A DNA stretch of 64,000 nt, taken from assembly GCA_036384215.1 (NCBI GenBank), contig DASVMX010000558.1, forward strand, positions 16,621-80,620. Direction: 5' to 3'. Each line of letters begins with the position of its first letter. Within the stretch, counting starts at the first letter, position 1. A program made the position numbers and the translations under genes. The DNA comes from Paraktedonobacter sp036384215 (lineage in GTDB: Bacteria > Chloroflexota > Ktedonobacteria > Ktedonobacterales > Ktedonobacteraceae). The notes under the pieces are model-generated. The model did not search any database, was not told the DNA's origin, and was given only the letters and a program-made list of their open reading frames with translations. Below, piece by piece: positions 8,462 through 19,600 of the stretch.

Positions 8462-11023
8462 TCACACTTCCTTTAATTGATTCTTGAAATGATCTAGCCA
8501 CTGCCGAACCGTTGCCGTACGATAATAGCCCATTTCTGTAAAGTATTTCAAGCTACTATTTGCGTATTCATAGGCTTGCTTATTTTTTGAGTACGCCGCG
8601 TATACGCGAGCTAATCCAAAATGAATTTTCGCTACTTCTTTTTGCTCTCCTTCGGGGACCGCTTCCAACGCCGCGGAGAAATTCGCCTGCGCTGCGCGCA
8701 GCTCTTTTTGCTGGAGGTGGAACTCTGCCATGCCCTGAAGCAGGCTACACACGAGCCGGCGATGTCCTAGCTGTTGAGCCAGTACAAGTCCCTCCTGGAG
8801 ATATGTTTTGGCCTCTGCGGGATCCCTCCACTTGAGTGCTAATTCTCCAAGATTGCAGAGCATGGTACATATGTACTCCTGGTGCCCTATCTGCCGGGCC
8901 ATTTCAAGGCCCTCCTGGAGGTACGACCACGCCTGTTCATACTCTCCCTGTTCTGTAAGTAAAGAGCCGATATTTCCTAGAAGGAAACATATACTTCTGC
9001 GGTTACTGATGTGCCTGGCCGAGACCAGTCCTTCTTGCCAGACCTCTTGCGCCTGCGCAAAGTTGCCCTGATCCGCTGCGACAGCTCCTATGTTGGTCAA
9101 GAGGTTGATGAGTGCTGCAGTATCATCTAGCTGGAGCGCGAGAGCCAGACCCTCCTGATAGGCAGCCTGGGCCGAGATATATTCACCACGCTGGTAAGCC
9201 AGCGTTCCCAGGCCACTGAGCATTTTACAAATGTCGCGTTGCATATTGGTCTGGCGAGCCAGGTCCAGGCTTTGCTGTAAATAATGCTCGGCATCTCTGT
9301 ATCTCCCCTGCTTGTATGCCAGTTCACTCAGCGCAAAGAGCAGACGCGAGAACAGGGGATAATCGTCAAGCGCTTTTGCCAGCTGTAAACTTTCCTGCCA
9401 TACTTGCTCCGCCAGCGCATACTGACCAAGCTGGATGGCGATGCTGCCACGCAAATGAAGGATCTGGGCAATCCAGAGCGAATTCGCGGAAGAACGCGCT
9501 TGCTGTTCTCCTTGTAGAATGAGCTGTTCGGCCAGCTTATAAAGTCCCCGTAAGAACAGGGAAGAGGTAAAAGTTGTGATGCCCTGTACAACCATGCTGG
9601 TCAGGTCATGCTGAAAAGCAAGTTGCAAGCTTGCTGAGATGTTGGTGGTTTCCTGCTCCATCCATGCATAATCACTCTGATGGCGCTGGAGCGCTTCCAT
9701 AAAGCATGCTACCATGCGTACCTGAGCGCCGGCATCTTGCAAGGAAAGACGAGCATAATCGGCAATAGTTTGGTGTAGCTGGTAACGTTCTTTGCCCACA
9801 ACTTCAAGCAAACCGCTGTTGACCAGTTGATCAAGTACCTCGACAGGGGCGGCAGTGACCGCCAGGGCGACCTCTTCGGAAAAGGTATTCGGCTTGGCCG
9901 GGAGAAGAGAGAGCGCGGCCAGAGCCCGCCGCGTGTCTGTATCGAGCACGGTCTCGCTCATGTGGATGACCGCGTACAGGCTAAGCGGTGTTCCCGCTGG
10001 AAAGCGGGGATCTTGTTCCAGCGCAGCCTGCGGATATTCCAGAGCCATGCGGCTCTCTGCCTGTTGTAGTTGCTCTAGAGCGGCCTGGATGCGACGTGGG
10101 CGCTGGTGATACATTTGAATCAATAGATATGAACTGATGAGCGTGAGCGCGAGCGGCAGACCTCCGACAGCCTGGACCAGTTGCGCCAGCGCCTCCGAGT
10201 TCTGTTCCACCAGCGCCGGCACAAGTCCCCCCAGCAGTCGTACTCCCTCCCACTGACTCAATTCATGGATTTGCAGGACATGCGTTTCTGCAAAACGCAC
10301 TGCGACCTCTAGCAGACGAGTCGTCAAGACATAGGCGCAATAGGGTCCCCCCACAAGACAGGCAGAGGCATCATCTATGCTCCAGGCATCATCTATGACG
10401 ATCAACATACGGCTTTTGCCAATCAGACGGCGTAATGCCTGCGTCCATTCAAGGGGTGTATGTAGTAAAGCTCGCTCTTTTTCACCGAGGTTGAGCAGCA
10501 TCCCTAAGCGACTTAAATGTGTGAGCATGGAAGGTTGTGATCCCAGACCTATCCACAGTACGCCATCGGAGAACTGGCGTTGTATTTCCGGTTCGCAGGC
10601 GAGCGTGACGGCGAACGCTGTTTTGCCGACGCCGGGCAAGCCGTGCAGGGCCAGGAAAGGGATATGCTCACAACAAAACTGGCTTTTGACCTGTTGTAAG
10701 AGCGCATCTCTCCCAATCAGCCTGTGGGTGGATAGGCGCAAGGGAAGGGCGGGATCAAAGAAATATCCATGCTCCTCAAGGGACAGGGGAAGCGGAGGGC
10801 TCTCTGGTAGCCCCAGTTCCTGACAGCTTTTCCCAAACAACTTGCATAATCTCTCACGGTACACAGGGCCTGGCATGGTCGATCCGTTCTCCCATCGGCT
10901 AATCATAAAGGTCTGAGGGGCTCCTATGAGATCCGCGACGTGTTTTTGGGACCACTTGCGTTCCAGCCGGGCCTGTTTTAGCAGTAGATTAGGGGAAGAT
11001 GAGGATACATTCTTTGCAGGCAT
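8462..11023 (-). CDS. HTH-STAND (NB-ARC) ATPase-TPR transcriptional regulator, NRPS-PKS cluster side
   Basis: This 853-residue protein has an XRE-type helix-turn-helix at about 15-62 (LERKWSQKHVADLIG...ISRWENGSTMPG), an NB-ARC/STAND ATPase with P-loop GLPGVGKT at 128-135 and a Walker B-like LIVIDDAW. A long C-terminal array of TPR-like helices with repeated GxYxxAxxxxxxxL patterns runs from about residue 490 to the end. STAND regulators are usually held inactive until a ligand bound by the sensor repeats triggers ATP-dependent oligomerisation. The start at 11023 has AAAGGAG eight bases upstream; an in-frame start at 11053 has a poorer site. It is divergent from the NRPS-PKS operon and shares a promoter region with repeated elements, so it is probably its pathway-specific regulator. 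Confidence 0.88.
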   Translation of the reverse strand: MPAKNVSSSSPNLLLKQARLERKWSQKHVADLIGAPQTFMISRWENGSTMPGPVYRERLCKLFGKSCQELGLPESPPLPLSLEEHGYFFDPALPLRLSTHRLIGRDALLQQVKSQFCCEHIPFLALHGLPGVGKTAFAVTLACEPEIQRQFSDGVLWIGLGSQPSMLTHLSRLGMLLNLGEKERALLHTPLEWTQALRRLIGKSRMLIVIDDAWSIDDASACLVGGPYCAYVLTTRLLEVAVRFAETHVLQIHELSQWEGVRLLGGLVPALVEQNSEALAQLVQAVGGLPLALTLISSYLLIQMYHQRPRRIQAALEQLQQAESRMALEYPQAALEQDPRFPAGTPLSLYAVIHMSETVLDTDTRRALAALSLLPAKPNTFSEEVALAVTAAPVEVLDQLVNSGLLEVVGKERYQLHQTIADYARLSLQDAGAQVRMVACFMEALQRHQSDYAWMEQETTNISASLQLAFQHDLTSMVVQGITTFTSSLFLRGLYKLAEQLILQGEQQARSSANSLWIAQILHLRGSIAIQLGQYALAEQVWQESLQLAKALDDYPLFSRLLFALSELAYKQGRYRDAEHYLQQSLDLARQTNMQRDICKMLSGLGTLAYQRGEYISAQAAYQEGLALALQLDDTAALINLLTNIGAVAADQGNFAQAQEVWQEGLVSARHISNRRSICFLLGNIGSLLTEQGEYEQAWSYLQEGLEMARQIGHQEYICTMLCNLGELALKWRDPAEAKTYLQEGLVLAQQLGHRRLVCSLLQGMAEFHLQQKELRAAQANFSAALEAVPEGEQKEVAKIHFGLARVYAAYSKNKQAYEYANSSLKYFTEMGYYRTATVRQWLDHFKNQLKEV

Positions 11024-11068
11024 CAGAAAGTCTCCTTTGTATGTGATGGCCATATGGAGACCTTTCTC

Positions 11069-11222
11069 ACGCGGCCAACGCAGGTTTTATCTCTCATAAT
11101 ATCACAGAAACAAGTTGCATTGTAGACACTGGAAGAGCTTATTATTTGTGGTAGAGCCATATGAGCCAGCCTTACACGGCCAGCACAGGTTTTATCTCTC
11201 ATAATATCACAGAGATAAGTTT
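11069..11222. repeat. Exact 28-bp direct repeat, 105-bp spacing (candidate operator pair)
   Basis: 11081-11108 and 11186-11213 are identical over 28 bases, with core TTTTATCTCTCATAATATCA. Similarity extends with a few mismatches to about 48 bases (11069-11117 and 11174-11222), including a shared CGGCCA segment upstream. The spacing of 105 bases is ten turns of B-DNA at 10.5 bp per turn, placing both copies on one face of the helix. This fits binding by a multimeric regulator such as the adjacent STAND protein. Confidence 0.75.
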
Positions 11223-11304
11223 TGGAGATATTAATCTTTTCCTTTCATTTCGCTATTGTTAATTGTAGAAAGATTGTCCGGGAGGATAAGCTGAACCGAT
11301 GACC

Positions 11305-11313
11305 TGTTATGAT
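11305..11313 (+). promoter_or_regulatory. Candidate extended -10 promoter element for the NRPS-PKS operon
   Basis: TGTTATGAT matches an extended -10 (TGn followed by TATGAT), 45 bases before the NRPS start codon. No good -35 is found at 17 bases, which would fit an activator-dependent promoter. This is by-eye evidence only. Confidence 0.25.
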
Positions 11314-11315
11314 CT

Positions 11316-11341
11316 GTTGCATATATTCCTAACATTGCAAC
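11316..11341 (+). repeat. Dyad GTTGCA...TGCAAC before NRPS start
   Basis: GTTGCA and TGCAAC arms are separated by 14 bases and end 16 bases before the first NRPS start codon. It may be an operator half-site pair or a leader hairpin. Confidence 0.35.
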
Positions 11342-11357
11342 TAGAGAATGAGGTGAG

Positions 11358-14300
11358 ATGACAGAACACACCATCGTCTCTGGTGGAGAAGAGCAATATG
11401 TGTCCATAGCAATCAGTCATGGTCCCCCTCTTGTTCCAAATCCTCATTTGCCATCTACACTTCCAGAGGTCTTGCAACAAGCTGCGAGCAAACCCCAGGG
11501 TATTGTGTATATACAGGAGGACGGGACTGCGCTCTATCAGTCGTATGCCCGACTCTTGCAGGAGGCCTCTGAACTGCTCGCCGGTCTACAACAGCTTGGC
11601 CTCAAGCCACGCGACATGGCGATTTTCCAGTTTGAACAGAGTGAGCAATTTTTCCTGGCATTCTGGTCCTGCCTGCTCGGTGGAATCATTCCTATTTTAC
11701 TGCCAGTGATACATCCCACGCGGCAGTCTGCTCATGCCTGGCAAAAGTTACAGCAAGCCTATCTCATAGCGGACGAGCCATATATATTTACTTCCAGCGC
11801 CTTGTGTCAGGCCTGGATGGAAAACCGGACCGCGGAGATACCAGAGAAGAAGTTTATTGCGTTTGAACAGCTTCAGGACCAATCAGGTGTTTGGAACTGG
11901 CATAGCGGCCGAGCTGAAGATCTAGCAATTCTGGCGCTGACATCGGGAAGTACGGGCAATGCCAAGCTGGTAATGCTGAATCATCGCAATATACTGAGTC
12001 AGATCAGAGGGATCACTCAGGTCAAACACCTGTCAGAAGCGGATGTGTCTCTCAATTGGATGCCGCTGGAGCATATGGGTAGCCTCGGCACGCATATCAG
12101 AGATGTTGAGCGAGGCATGAGGCAACTACAGATAGCAAACGCGACTATCCTGCGCGACCCGTTGTACTGGCTGGATCTGATCGACAGGTATCGAGTTACA
12201 TTGACCAGGGCACCAAATTTTGCGTACAGACTGGTAAGTGAGCAGGAGCAGCACATGATCCCGCAGCGGTGGGATCTCTCCTCTCTGCGCTTTATTATCA
12301 ACGGCGGTGAGGCTATCGTCCCCAGGGTGGCGCGGCGTTTCTTAGAACTTCTTGCGGCCTATGGCCTGGCGCCAGGAGCGATGCATCCCTGCTGGGGTAT
12401 GACAGAGACCAGTTCGGGCGTAAGTTGCTCAGAGACATATACGGTCACAGATAGCTCCAATAACTCTGGTTTTATTAATCTGGGGCCTCCGCTGCCCGGT
12501 GTGTCGATGCGCATCGTAGACGAACACGGTCGCGTGGTACAGGAGGGCGTCACCGGCTATTTGCAAGTCGCGGGGGCCACGCTGTCAGCAGGCTATTATA
12601 AAAATGAGCGGGCCAATCAGGAGGCTTTTACCGCGGATGGCTGGTTTAACACTGGCGATCTTGGCTTTCTTGCCGGGGGTTGCCTGACCATTACCGGGCG
12701 TGCCAGCGACATTATTATTTTGAATGGCGTGAATTACTACAGCCATGAAATTGAGGCAGCCGTCGAGGAACTGCATGACGTGGAGAAGTCGTATGTCGCG
12801 GCGTGCGCGATTCATGATGTAGAGAGCGCAGCGCCAGATAAGCTCGCCCTTTTCTTTTGTCCTGTTTCGACCTGCGACGAAGGGAGATTGACCGCGCTGC
12901 TGCGGGAAATCCAGCACCAGGTAGTCGAGGTGGTTGGTATTGCACCCCATTATCTTATTCCTCTGGGTAGAGAAGCAATCCCGAAAACCTCGCTGGGAAA
13001 AATCCAGCGCCGCCAGCTGGCCCAACAACTGGTCCAGGGGAAATTTGCTGAAGTTATCCAGCGGATCAGCCATGCCTTTCACATCTCTGCCTTAGAGCAG
13101 ATCGAACCACGCAATATGCTGGAAGAGAAGCTGGTGGCACTCTGGCAGGAGTTGTTCAACCTGGAGCAAGTGGGAATTACAGATGATTTTTTCGCGCTGG
13201 GGGGCGATTCGTTGCTGGCTATTCGCGTGCTGGCCGGGCTGCAAACGGTAGCCGAGATCGAGCTTTCCGCCTATGACCTGTTTAGTGCACCGACTATCGC
13301 GGGACTGGCAGCAATCATAGCCGCGCGGCAATCCATGACGCCAGAGCAGGGCCAGACGCGGATGCCTGCTATCGAGCGAAGCCTACGAGAAGCAGCGATA
13401 CCGCTCTCATTCGCTCAGGAACGTCTTTGGTTTCAGCAGCAGCTCAAGCCAGAGAGCGCTTTCTATCACATTCCCTCTGCCCTGCGCCTCACGGGAACAC
13501 TGCGCCTGCCGGAACTTGAGCAGGCGCTGGAGGTCATGATCCACCGTCACGAGTCACTGCGTACGCGTATTGAACAGCGTGGAGATGACAGCGACCAGTT
13601 TGGCCAGTTTGTGGCACCGCCACAACTGTTTACGCTGTCGCTCCTGCACCTGGAAGATTGCTCCGCCCATGAGCAGCAACACAAGGTCCAACAAATCATC
13701 GCTGAAGAGATCAAACGGCCGTTCCAGTTGAAGCAGGAACCCCTGGCACGTTTTCTCTTGCTGCGCCTGCAGCCAGAAGTGCATACTCTGCTCGTGACGA
13801 TGCACCATATAATTTCCGATGGCTGGTCAATGGATATCTTCTGGAGTGAACTGGCCCGGGTGTATAATGCTTGCCTCGGAAAGCAGCCCCTGGCGTTGCC
13901 AGAACTTCCCCTTCAATATGTTGATTTCACGCTCTGGCAGCGCAGGGTTGTGCGTGAGGGATATCTCCGCGACCAGCTTGCATACTGGCGAGACCAGCTT
14001 GCTGGGAGTCCCGCCGTGCTCAAATTGCCCACGGACTTTCCACGCCCGGCGACGCTCACATTCAGAGGGGGTTGCCAGTCGATTGATCTCCCTCCTATGC
14101 TCACTGAAAAGGTGAAGGCACTCAGCCGCCAGGAGCACACGACGCTCTTTATGACCCTGCTGGCAGCCTTTCAGGTCTTACTCTACCGCTTGACGGGGCA
14201 GGAAGATATTATCGTTGGCACGCCAGGAGCCAATCGCAAATCCAGCGAGTTGCACACTGTAATTGGTTCTTTCGTCAACCCTCTGGCCCTGCGCGCGACA

Positions 14301-16646
14301 CTTCATGGGGATAGCAGTTTTCGTACCCTGCTCAATGAGGTACGTCGCATGGTGCTCGGCGCCTACGATCACCAGGATATCCCTTTTGAGGTCGTCGTTG
14401 ATGCCCTACAACCGCAACGTGTGGCCAATCGTTTGCCTATCTTTCAGGTCATGTTCGCTTACCAGGACCAGCGTGCCCAACAACCAGGTTTTGACGGGCT
14501 GACCGTTGATTTCCTGGCTGTTGATACGCAAACGGCCAAAGCGGATCTGACGCTGGTGATCTCGGAAACAGAGCATGGCCTGCAAGCAGCGCTGGAATAT
14601 AGTGCAGATCTCTTTGCCGCCGCCACGATTACCCGTATGCTGTACTATTTTCAGGTGCTTCTACAAGGTGTTGTGGATGAGCCGGACCAGCCGCTTGCTC
14701 AGATGCCACTGCTCCCTGCGGAGGAACTTCAACAGATACTGGTGAACTGGAACAGGACCGCCACTCCCTATCCAGAGGCGCGCGGCCTGCATCGTCTCTT
14801 TGAAGAGCAGGCCGCGCGCGCACCTGATGCTCTGGCTGTCGTCAGCGGCGAGCAGCAGTTCTCTTACCAGGAATTGAATCAGCGCGCCAATCAGCTTGCG
14901 CATTATTTACAGAGGCAGGGCGTAGGTCCTGAAGTCTGCGTAGGCGTCAGTATGGAGCGCTCTGTAGAGATGATCATTAGTTTCCTGGGTATTCTCAAAG
15001 CCGGAGGTGCCTATGTACCTTTGGACCCGACGTATCCACCAGCACGCCTGGAATTTATGCTGAGAGAGACGCAGGCACCGCTCTTATTGACTCAGCAGCG
15101 GCTGCTTGCGGCCATGCCGGCACCAGATACTCAGGTGCTTTGTCTGGATAGTCACTGGCCCCTCATTGCGCGCGAGAGCCAGGAAAATCTCACACAGGAA
15201 GTTAGCGCCGACAGCCTGGCCTATATTATCTATACATCAGGCTCTACAGGCATACCCAAGGGAGTAAGCGTTCCTCAGCGCGCTATACTGCGTCTGGTGT
15301 GTTGCACCAACTATGTTCAGCTTGAGCATGGGGAGAGCATTGCCCAGGCATCCACCAGCTCTTTTGACGCCTGTACCTTTGAGGTTTGGGGCGCGCTACT
15401 CAACGGAGCCAGCCTGATCATTATAGCTCAGGATGTAGTCCTGTCACCAAAGCTTTTCGCTGAGCAGATCGCGCGCCAGGGGATACGCACGCTGTTCTTA
15501 ACTACCGCTCTGTTCAACCTTTTCGCACGCGAGGAGCCAGGCGCTTTTAAACATATGAAACAGGTCCTTTTTGGGGGTGAGGCAGTTGATCCCAGGCTTG
15601 TCGCGGTGATTTTACGCGAGGGAGCGCCACAGAGGCTACTGCATGTCTATGGGCCAACCGAGAATACGACCTTTACTCTGTGGCATCAGGTGCATCAGGT
15701 CAGCAAGGATGCATCCACTATTCCTATGGGGCAACCCATTGCCAATGACCAGGTGTATATCCTGGACCAGCATATGCAGCCGGTACCAATAGGCGTTCCT
15801 GGTGAGCTTTATATTAGTGGCCCGGGGCTGGCGCGAGGGTATCTCCATCATCCAGATGAGACCGCCGCGCGTTTTATACCCAATCCTTTTGCCCAGGAAA
15901 CAGGCGCGAGGTTATATAAAACAGGAGATATCGTACGCTATCTCCCGCAAGGAGCGATTGAGTTTATCGGGCGCAGAGATTACCAGGTAAAATTGAGAGG
16001 TTTCCGTATCGAACTCGGTGAGATCGAGAGCGCCCTGGCTGCTCATCCAGCAGTCCGCGAGGTTTGTGTCCTGCTAAAAGAGGAACGGCCAGGCGAGAAG
16101 CACCTGGTAGCCTGTATCGTGCCGCGGCAAGATGCTCCCGCGCCTGCGGACCTGCGTGAATATCTGCGCACGCGCCTGCCAGGCTACATGCTTCCCTCTT
16201 TCTATGTGTCGCTCACAGCGCTTCCACTCTCGCCCAATGGCAAGATAGACCGCCGAACTCTTGCTGCGCTCTCCGCCGCGCCAGTTGCAGATGAGAGGAT
16301 GATAACACCGCGTAGTACGCTTGAAGGGGTTGTATGCGCGCTCTGGTCCGAGGTGCTTGGCTGCGAGCGCATTGGTATTTATGATAACTTTTTTGACCTG
16401 GGAGGACACTCTCTTACTGCGACCCGCCTGGTAGCGCGTCTCAGCAAAGTTTTTCAAGTCGAGCTGCCACTGCGGCGACTCTTTGAGACTCCCACTGTCG
16501 CGGATATTTGCGCGGCGCTGGTGGAGTATGAGGTCACGCCTGGACGTACAGCCAGGATCGCGGCTCTCCGTAAACGTGTCGATGCTCTGTCCGAAGATGA
16601 TATACAGGCGCTCCTGCACGCAAAAAAATCAGGGAGAAAGAGTTAA
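11358..16646 (+). CDS. NRPS: acyl-AMP ligase-like loader-PCP-C-A-PCP
   Basis: This 1762-residue first protein of the assembly line starts with an adenylating domain at about 30-585 (TSGSTG at 195-200; HPCWGMTETSSG near 343; GRASDIIILNGVNYYSHEIE). Its motifs resemble acyl-AMP ligase (CAL/FAAL-like) loaders more than amino-acid A domains, so the product may begin with a carboxylic acid. A carrier protein follows (Ser618 in LGGDSL), then a condensation domain (HHIISDG at 816-822), an amino-acid adenylation domain (YTSGSTG at 1292-1298) and a second carrier (Ser1685 in GGHSL). A by-eye ten-residue code for the second adenylation domain reads D-A-F-F-L-G-V-T-F-K, of the branched aliphatic (Ile/Val-like) kind. 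The start has a GAGGTGAG ribosome site. The stop overlaps the next start as TAATG. Confidence 0.9.
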   Translation: MTEHTIVSGGEEQYVSIAISHGPPLVPNPHLPSTLPEVLQQAASKPQGIVYIQEDGTALYQSYARLLQEASELLAGLQQLGLKPRDMAIFQFEQSEQFFLAFWSCLLGGIIPILLPVIHPTRQSAHAWQKLQQAYLIADEPYIFTSSALCQAWMENRTAEIPEKKFIAFEQLQDQSGVWNWHSGRAEDLAILALTSGSTGNAKLVMLNHRNILSQIRGITQVKHLSEADVSLNWMPLEHMGSLGTHIRDVERGMRQLQIANATILRDPLYWLDLIDRYRVTLTRAPNFAYRLVSEQEQHMIPQRWDLSSLRFIINGGEAIVPRVARRFLELLAAYGLAPGAMHPCWGMTETSSGVSCSETYTVTDSSNNSGFINLGPPLPGVSMRIVDEHGRVVQEGVTGYLQVAGATLSAGYYKNERANQEAFTADGWFNTGDLGFLAGGCLTITGRASDIIILNGVNYYSHEIEAAVEELHDVEKSYVAACAIHDVESAAPDKLALFFCPVSTCDEGRLTALLREIQHQVVEVVGIAPHYLIPLGREAIPKTSLGKIQRRQLAQQLVQGKFAEVIQRISHAFHISALEQIEPRNMLEEKLVALWQELFNLEQVGITDDFFALGGDSLLAIRVLAGLQTVAEIELSAYDLFSAPTIAGLAAIIAARQSMTPEQGQTRMPAIERSLREAAIPLSFAQERLWFQQQLKPESAFYHIPSALRLTGTLRLPELEQALEVMIHRHESLRTRIEQRGDDSDQFGQFVAPPQLFTLSLLHLEDCSAHEQQHKVQQIIAEEIKRPFQLKQEPLARFLLLRLQPEVHTLLVTMHHIISDGWSMDIFWSELARVYNACLGKQPLALPELPLQYVDFTLWQRRVVREGYLRDQLAYWRDQLAGSPAVLKLPTDFPRPATLTFRGGCQSIDLPPMLTEKVKALSRQEHTTLFMTLLAAFQVLLYRLTGQEDIIVGTPGANRKSSELHTVIGSFVNPLALRATLHGDSSFRTLLNEVRRMVLGAYDHQDIPFEVVVDALQPQRVANRLPIFQVMFAYQDQRAQQPGFDGLTVDFLAVDTQTAKADLTLVISETEHGLQAALEYSADLFAAATITRMLYYFQVLLQGVVDEPDQPLAQMPLLPAEELQQILVNWNRTATPYPEARGLHRLFEEQAARAPDALAVVSGEQQFSYQELNQRANQLAHYLQRQGVGPEVCVGVSMERSVEMIISFLGILKAGGAYVPLDPTYPPARLEFMLRETQAPLLLTQQRLLAAMPAPDTQVLCLDSHWPLIARESQENLTQEVSADSLAYIIYTSGSTGIPKGVSVPQRAILRLVCCTNYVQLEHGESIAQASTSSFDACTFEVWGALLNGASLIIIAQDVVLSPKLFAEQIARQGIRTLFLTTALFNLFAREEPGAFKHMKQVLFGGEAVDPRLVAVILREGAPQRLLHVYGPTENTTFTLWHQVHQVSKDASTIPMGQPIANDQVYILDQHMQPVPIGVPGELYISGPGLARGYLHHPDETAARFIPNPFAQETGARLYKTGDIVRYLPQGAIEFIGRRDYQVKLRGFRIELGEIESALAAHPAVREVCVLLKEERPGEKHLVACIVPRQDAPAPADLREYLRTRLPGYMLPSFYVSLTALPLSPNGKIDRRTLAALSAAPVADERMITPRSTLEGVVCALWSEVLGCERIGIYDNFFDLGGHSLTATRLVARLSKVFQVELPLRRLFETPTVADICAALVEYEVTPGRTARIAALRKRVDALSEDDIQALLHAKKSGRKS

Positions 16647-19600
16647 TGTCTGAACAAACGGAAGAACAGGGCATATACAGCATTTCCCAGGCCAGAGATG
16701 AATTGCTGGCGCTGTTAGTGCAAGAGGAGGAATTGTCAGAGCAGGAGCGACAGCTACCGACTGGCTCTGCCATACAAACCGGTTCTGAGCCACTCTCCTT
16801 CGCACAGCGGCGACTCTGGTTTTTTGAGCAGAGAGAGCCTGGGAATCCTGTCTATAATCTGCCTTGCGCGTTTCGTCTGCGGGGATCTCTGCAAATCGAG
16901 ATCCTGAAAAAGAGCATTGAGCAGATTATCCAACGTCATGCCAGCCTGCGCACAACATTTCGCGCGGTTGATGGCATCCCTCAACAGTCTATCGCAGAGG
17001 AATGTACTTTTCAGCTTCCCCAGGAAGATCTGCACGACCTCGCTGGAGAGCAACAACAAGAGGCCGTTTGGCAGTATGCTTCCAGCGTGGCCCGCCAGGC
17101 TTTTGATCTCCAGCGCGGGCCATTATTACGGGGCAGGTTGCTTCTGCTGGGGCCAGACCATCATATGCTGCTGCTCGTCTTTCACCATAGTATCTTTGAT
17201 GGATGGTCAAGAGAACTGTTCTTGCGAGAACTTGGTGCGTTTTATGAGGCATATCTTGCCGGTACGACGCCGCGCCTGGTCGAACTGCCTCTGCAATATA
17301 CGGACTTCGCGCGCTGGCAGCAGCATTACCTGGACGAAGTACAGACGCAGACACGCTTACAGGAATACTGGCAACAACAACTTGGTGGGCTGTCTGTACT
17401 GGAGTTGCCGACCGACTGGCCAAGGCCAGCGCGCCAGACCTACAGCGGCACAACGCACTCCTTCACTGTGCCACGTGCGGTGTATGATGCTTTGCAAACA
17501 ATAAGCCGCCGCGAGGGCGCCACGCTCTTCATGACGTTACTGGCAGCGTTTCAGGTTTTGCTTTATCGCTATACCAGACAGGATGATCTTGTGGTCGGGA
17601 CCCCGATTGCCAACCGCAATCGTGCGGAATGGGAGCACCTGATTGGCTTCTTTGTCAATATGCTGGTCATTCGTACGCGTATCGAAGCAGACTCTGACTT
17701 TCTGGGGCTGCTCCGGCAGGTACGCGAAACAACATTAGACGCATATGCCCACCAGGATCAGCCTTTTGAGCGCCTGGTCGAACTGCTGCGCCCGCAACGT
17801 GATGCAAGCTACTCGCCGCTCTTCCAGGTTGTCTGTATTTTACAGAATTTGCCAGATCCTCAATGGTCATTTGGAAACCTGACTGCCACGGCCATAAAAG
17901 TGCCGCTGGGGGTCTCGAAAGTGGATCTGACCCTGGAACTGCTGGAAACTGAGGGGGATCTGAGGGGCTCTTTTGAGTATAATACGGCTCTGTTCGATGC
18001 GTCAACCATCCAGAGGCTGGCCAGACACTGGCTCACCCTGCTGGAGAGCATTGTCCAGAACCCACGCCAGTCGCTTTGCTCTTTGCCCATGCTCAGCCAC
18101 GCTGAACTCCAGCAGATCCTCTATGATTGGAATGCGCCCACTGCCGAACCACTGCCCGGCCAACTTTTTCACCAACTCTTTAGCGAGCAAGCGAAGCAGA
18201 CTCCAGATGCGGTGGCCCTGCTCGCTGATCAGGGTGTGGTAACGTATCAGGCCCTGGAAGACTATTCAAATCAATTAGCGCGTTATTTGCGTGCTCAAGG
18301 TGTTACCACTGAGAGCTCTGTCGGGGTCTGTCTCGAACGCACGCCAGAGGTGATCATAAGTATTCTGGGCATTCTCAAGGCTGGTGGCTGTTATGTTCCG
18401 CTTGACCCGGCAACACCGCGCGAGCGCCTGGCGTATATGCTACAGGCTGCTGGGGTACAGGTGTTGCTGACTCGACAGACGATGCTGGCTGAGTTTTCCG
18501 CGTGGGTATCCGTGAGTATTGCCCTGGATACCAGGTGGCCCGACATTATGCGCGAGAGCAGGCAGCCGGTAGAAGACCATGTCGAACTTTACCACCTTGC
18601 CTACATTATTTTTACTTCAGGGACAACTGGTCGGCCTAAGGGAGTATTGCTTGAACACCGGGGATTGATCAACCTGGCCATGGCGCAAAACAGCATCTTC
18701 GAGGTCGGACCGGAGTGCCGCGTATTGCAATTTGCTTCGCTCGGCTTTGACGTCTCTATCTGGGAAGTCGCCATGACGCTTTTGCGCGGCTCCAGTCTGT
18801 ATTTCTGTAGTTCCCAGGAGCGGCTAGACGCTGCCTGTCTGCACCGCGCGCTACGCGAACAGGCTATTACCCACATCTCTCTCACGCCTTCCACGCTGGC
18901 TGTATTACCCGCGGATAATCTGCCGGATCTGCGGGTGGTTATCTCCGGGGGCGAGGTGCTTACACCCGCGCTCGCGGAGCGTTGGGCAAGCAAATATCAT
19001 CTTTTCAATGTCTACGGCCCTACGGAGGCTACGGTTTGCGCCACGATTGGCGCATGTCAGGTGGGGGAGCCAGTTACAATTGGCCGGCCGATTCCGCATA
19101 CACAGATCTACCTGCTCGATCCCAATTTGCAACTGGTGCCAGCAGGCGTGCCTGGTGAGATATATATTGCTGGAGTTGGCCTCGCCCGTGGCTATTTAGG
19201 CGGCGCGGATGAGCGTTTTCTATTCCATTCCTTCAGCTCTCAGCATCATGAGCGTCTGTACAGAACCGGGGACCTGGCACGCTACACCACGGCTGGGGCA
19301 ATTGAATATCTTGGCCGGGTCGACCAGCAGGTTAAGATACGTGGATTTCGTGTCGAGCCTGGCGAGATTGAAAGCCTGCTGCTTCAGCATCCTTCTGTTG
19401 CTCAGTGTCTCGTCCACGCTCATACGCGCGCGCCGGGCGACATCGTATTGCTCGCCTATATCGTGCCGTGTGCCGTGCAGACACCGTCGGAGGCCGGTCT
19501 CAGTAGTGAGTTACGCTCCTATTTGCAAGATAAGGTGTCTGGTTATATGCTGCCGTCTGACTTTATCTATCTCCAGCGCTTGCCGCTCAATGCGCACGGG

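Larger units (their letters stand above)
11024..11357. promoter_or_regulatory. Divergent promoter region of regulator and NRPS-PKS operon
   Basis: A 334-base AT-richer spacer separates the minus-strand regulator and the first NRPS gene. It contains a 28-base exact direct repeat at two places 105 bases apart, an extended -10-like sequence at 11305-11313, and a dyad at 11316-11341 just before the NRPS ribosome site. This is the obvious control region for the ~42 kb operon. Confidence 0.65.
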
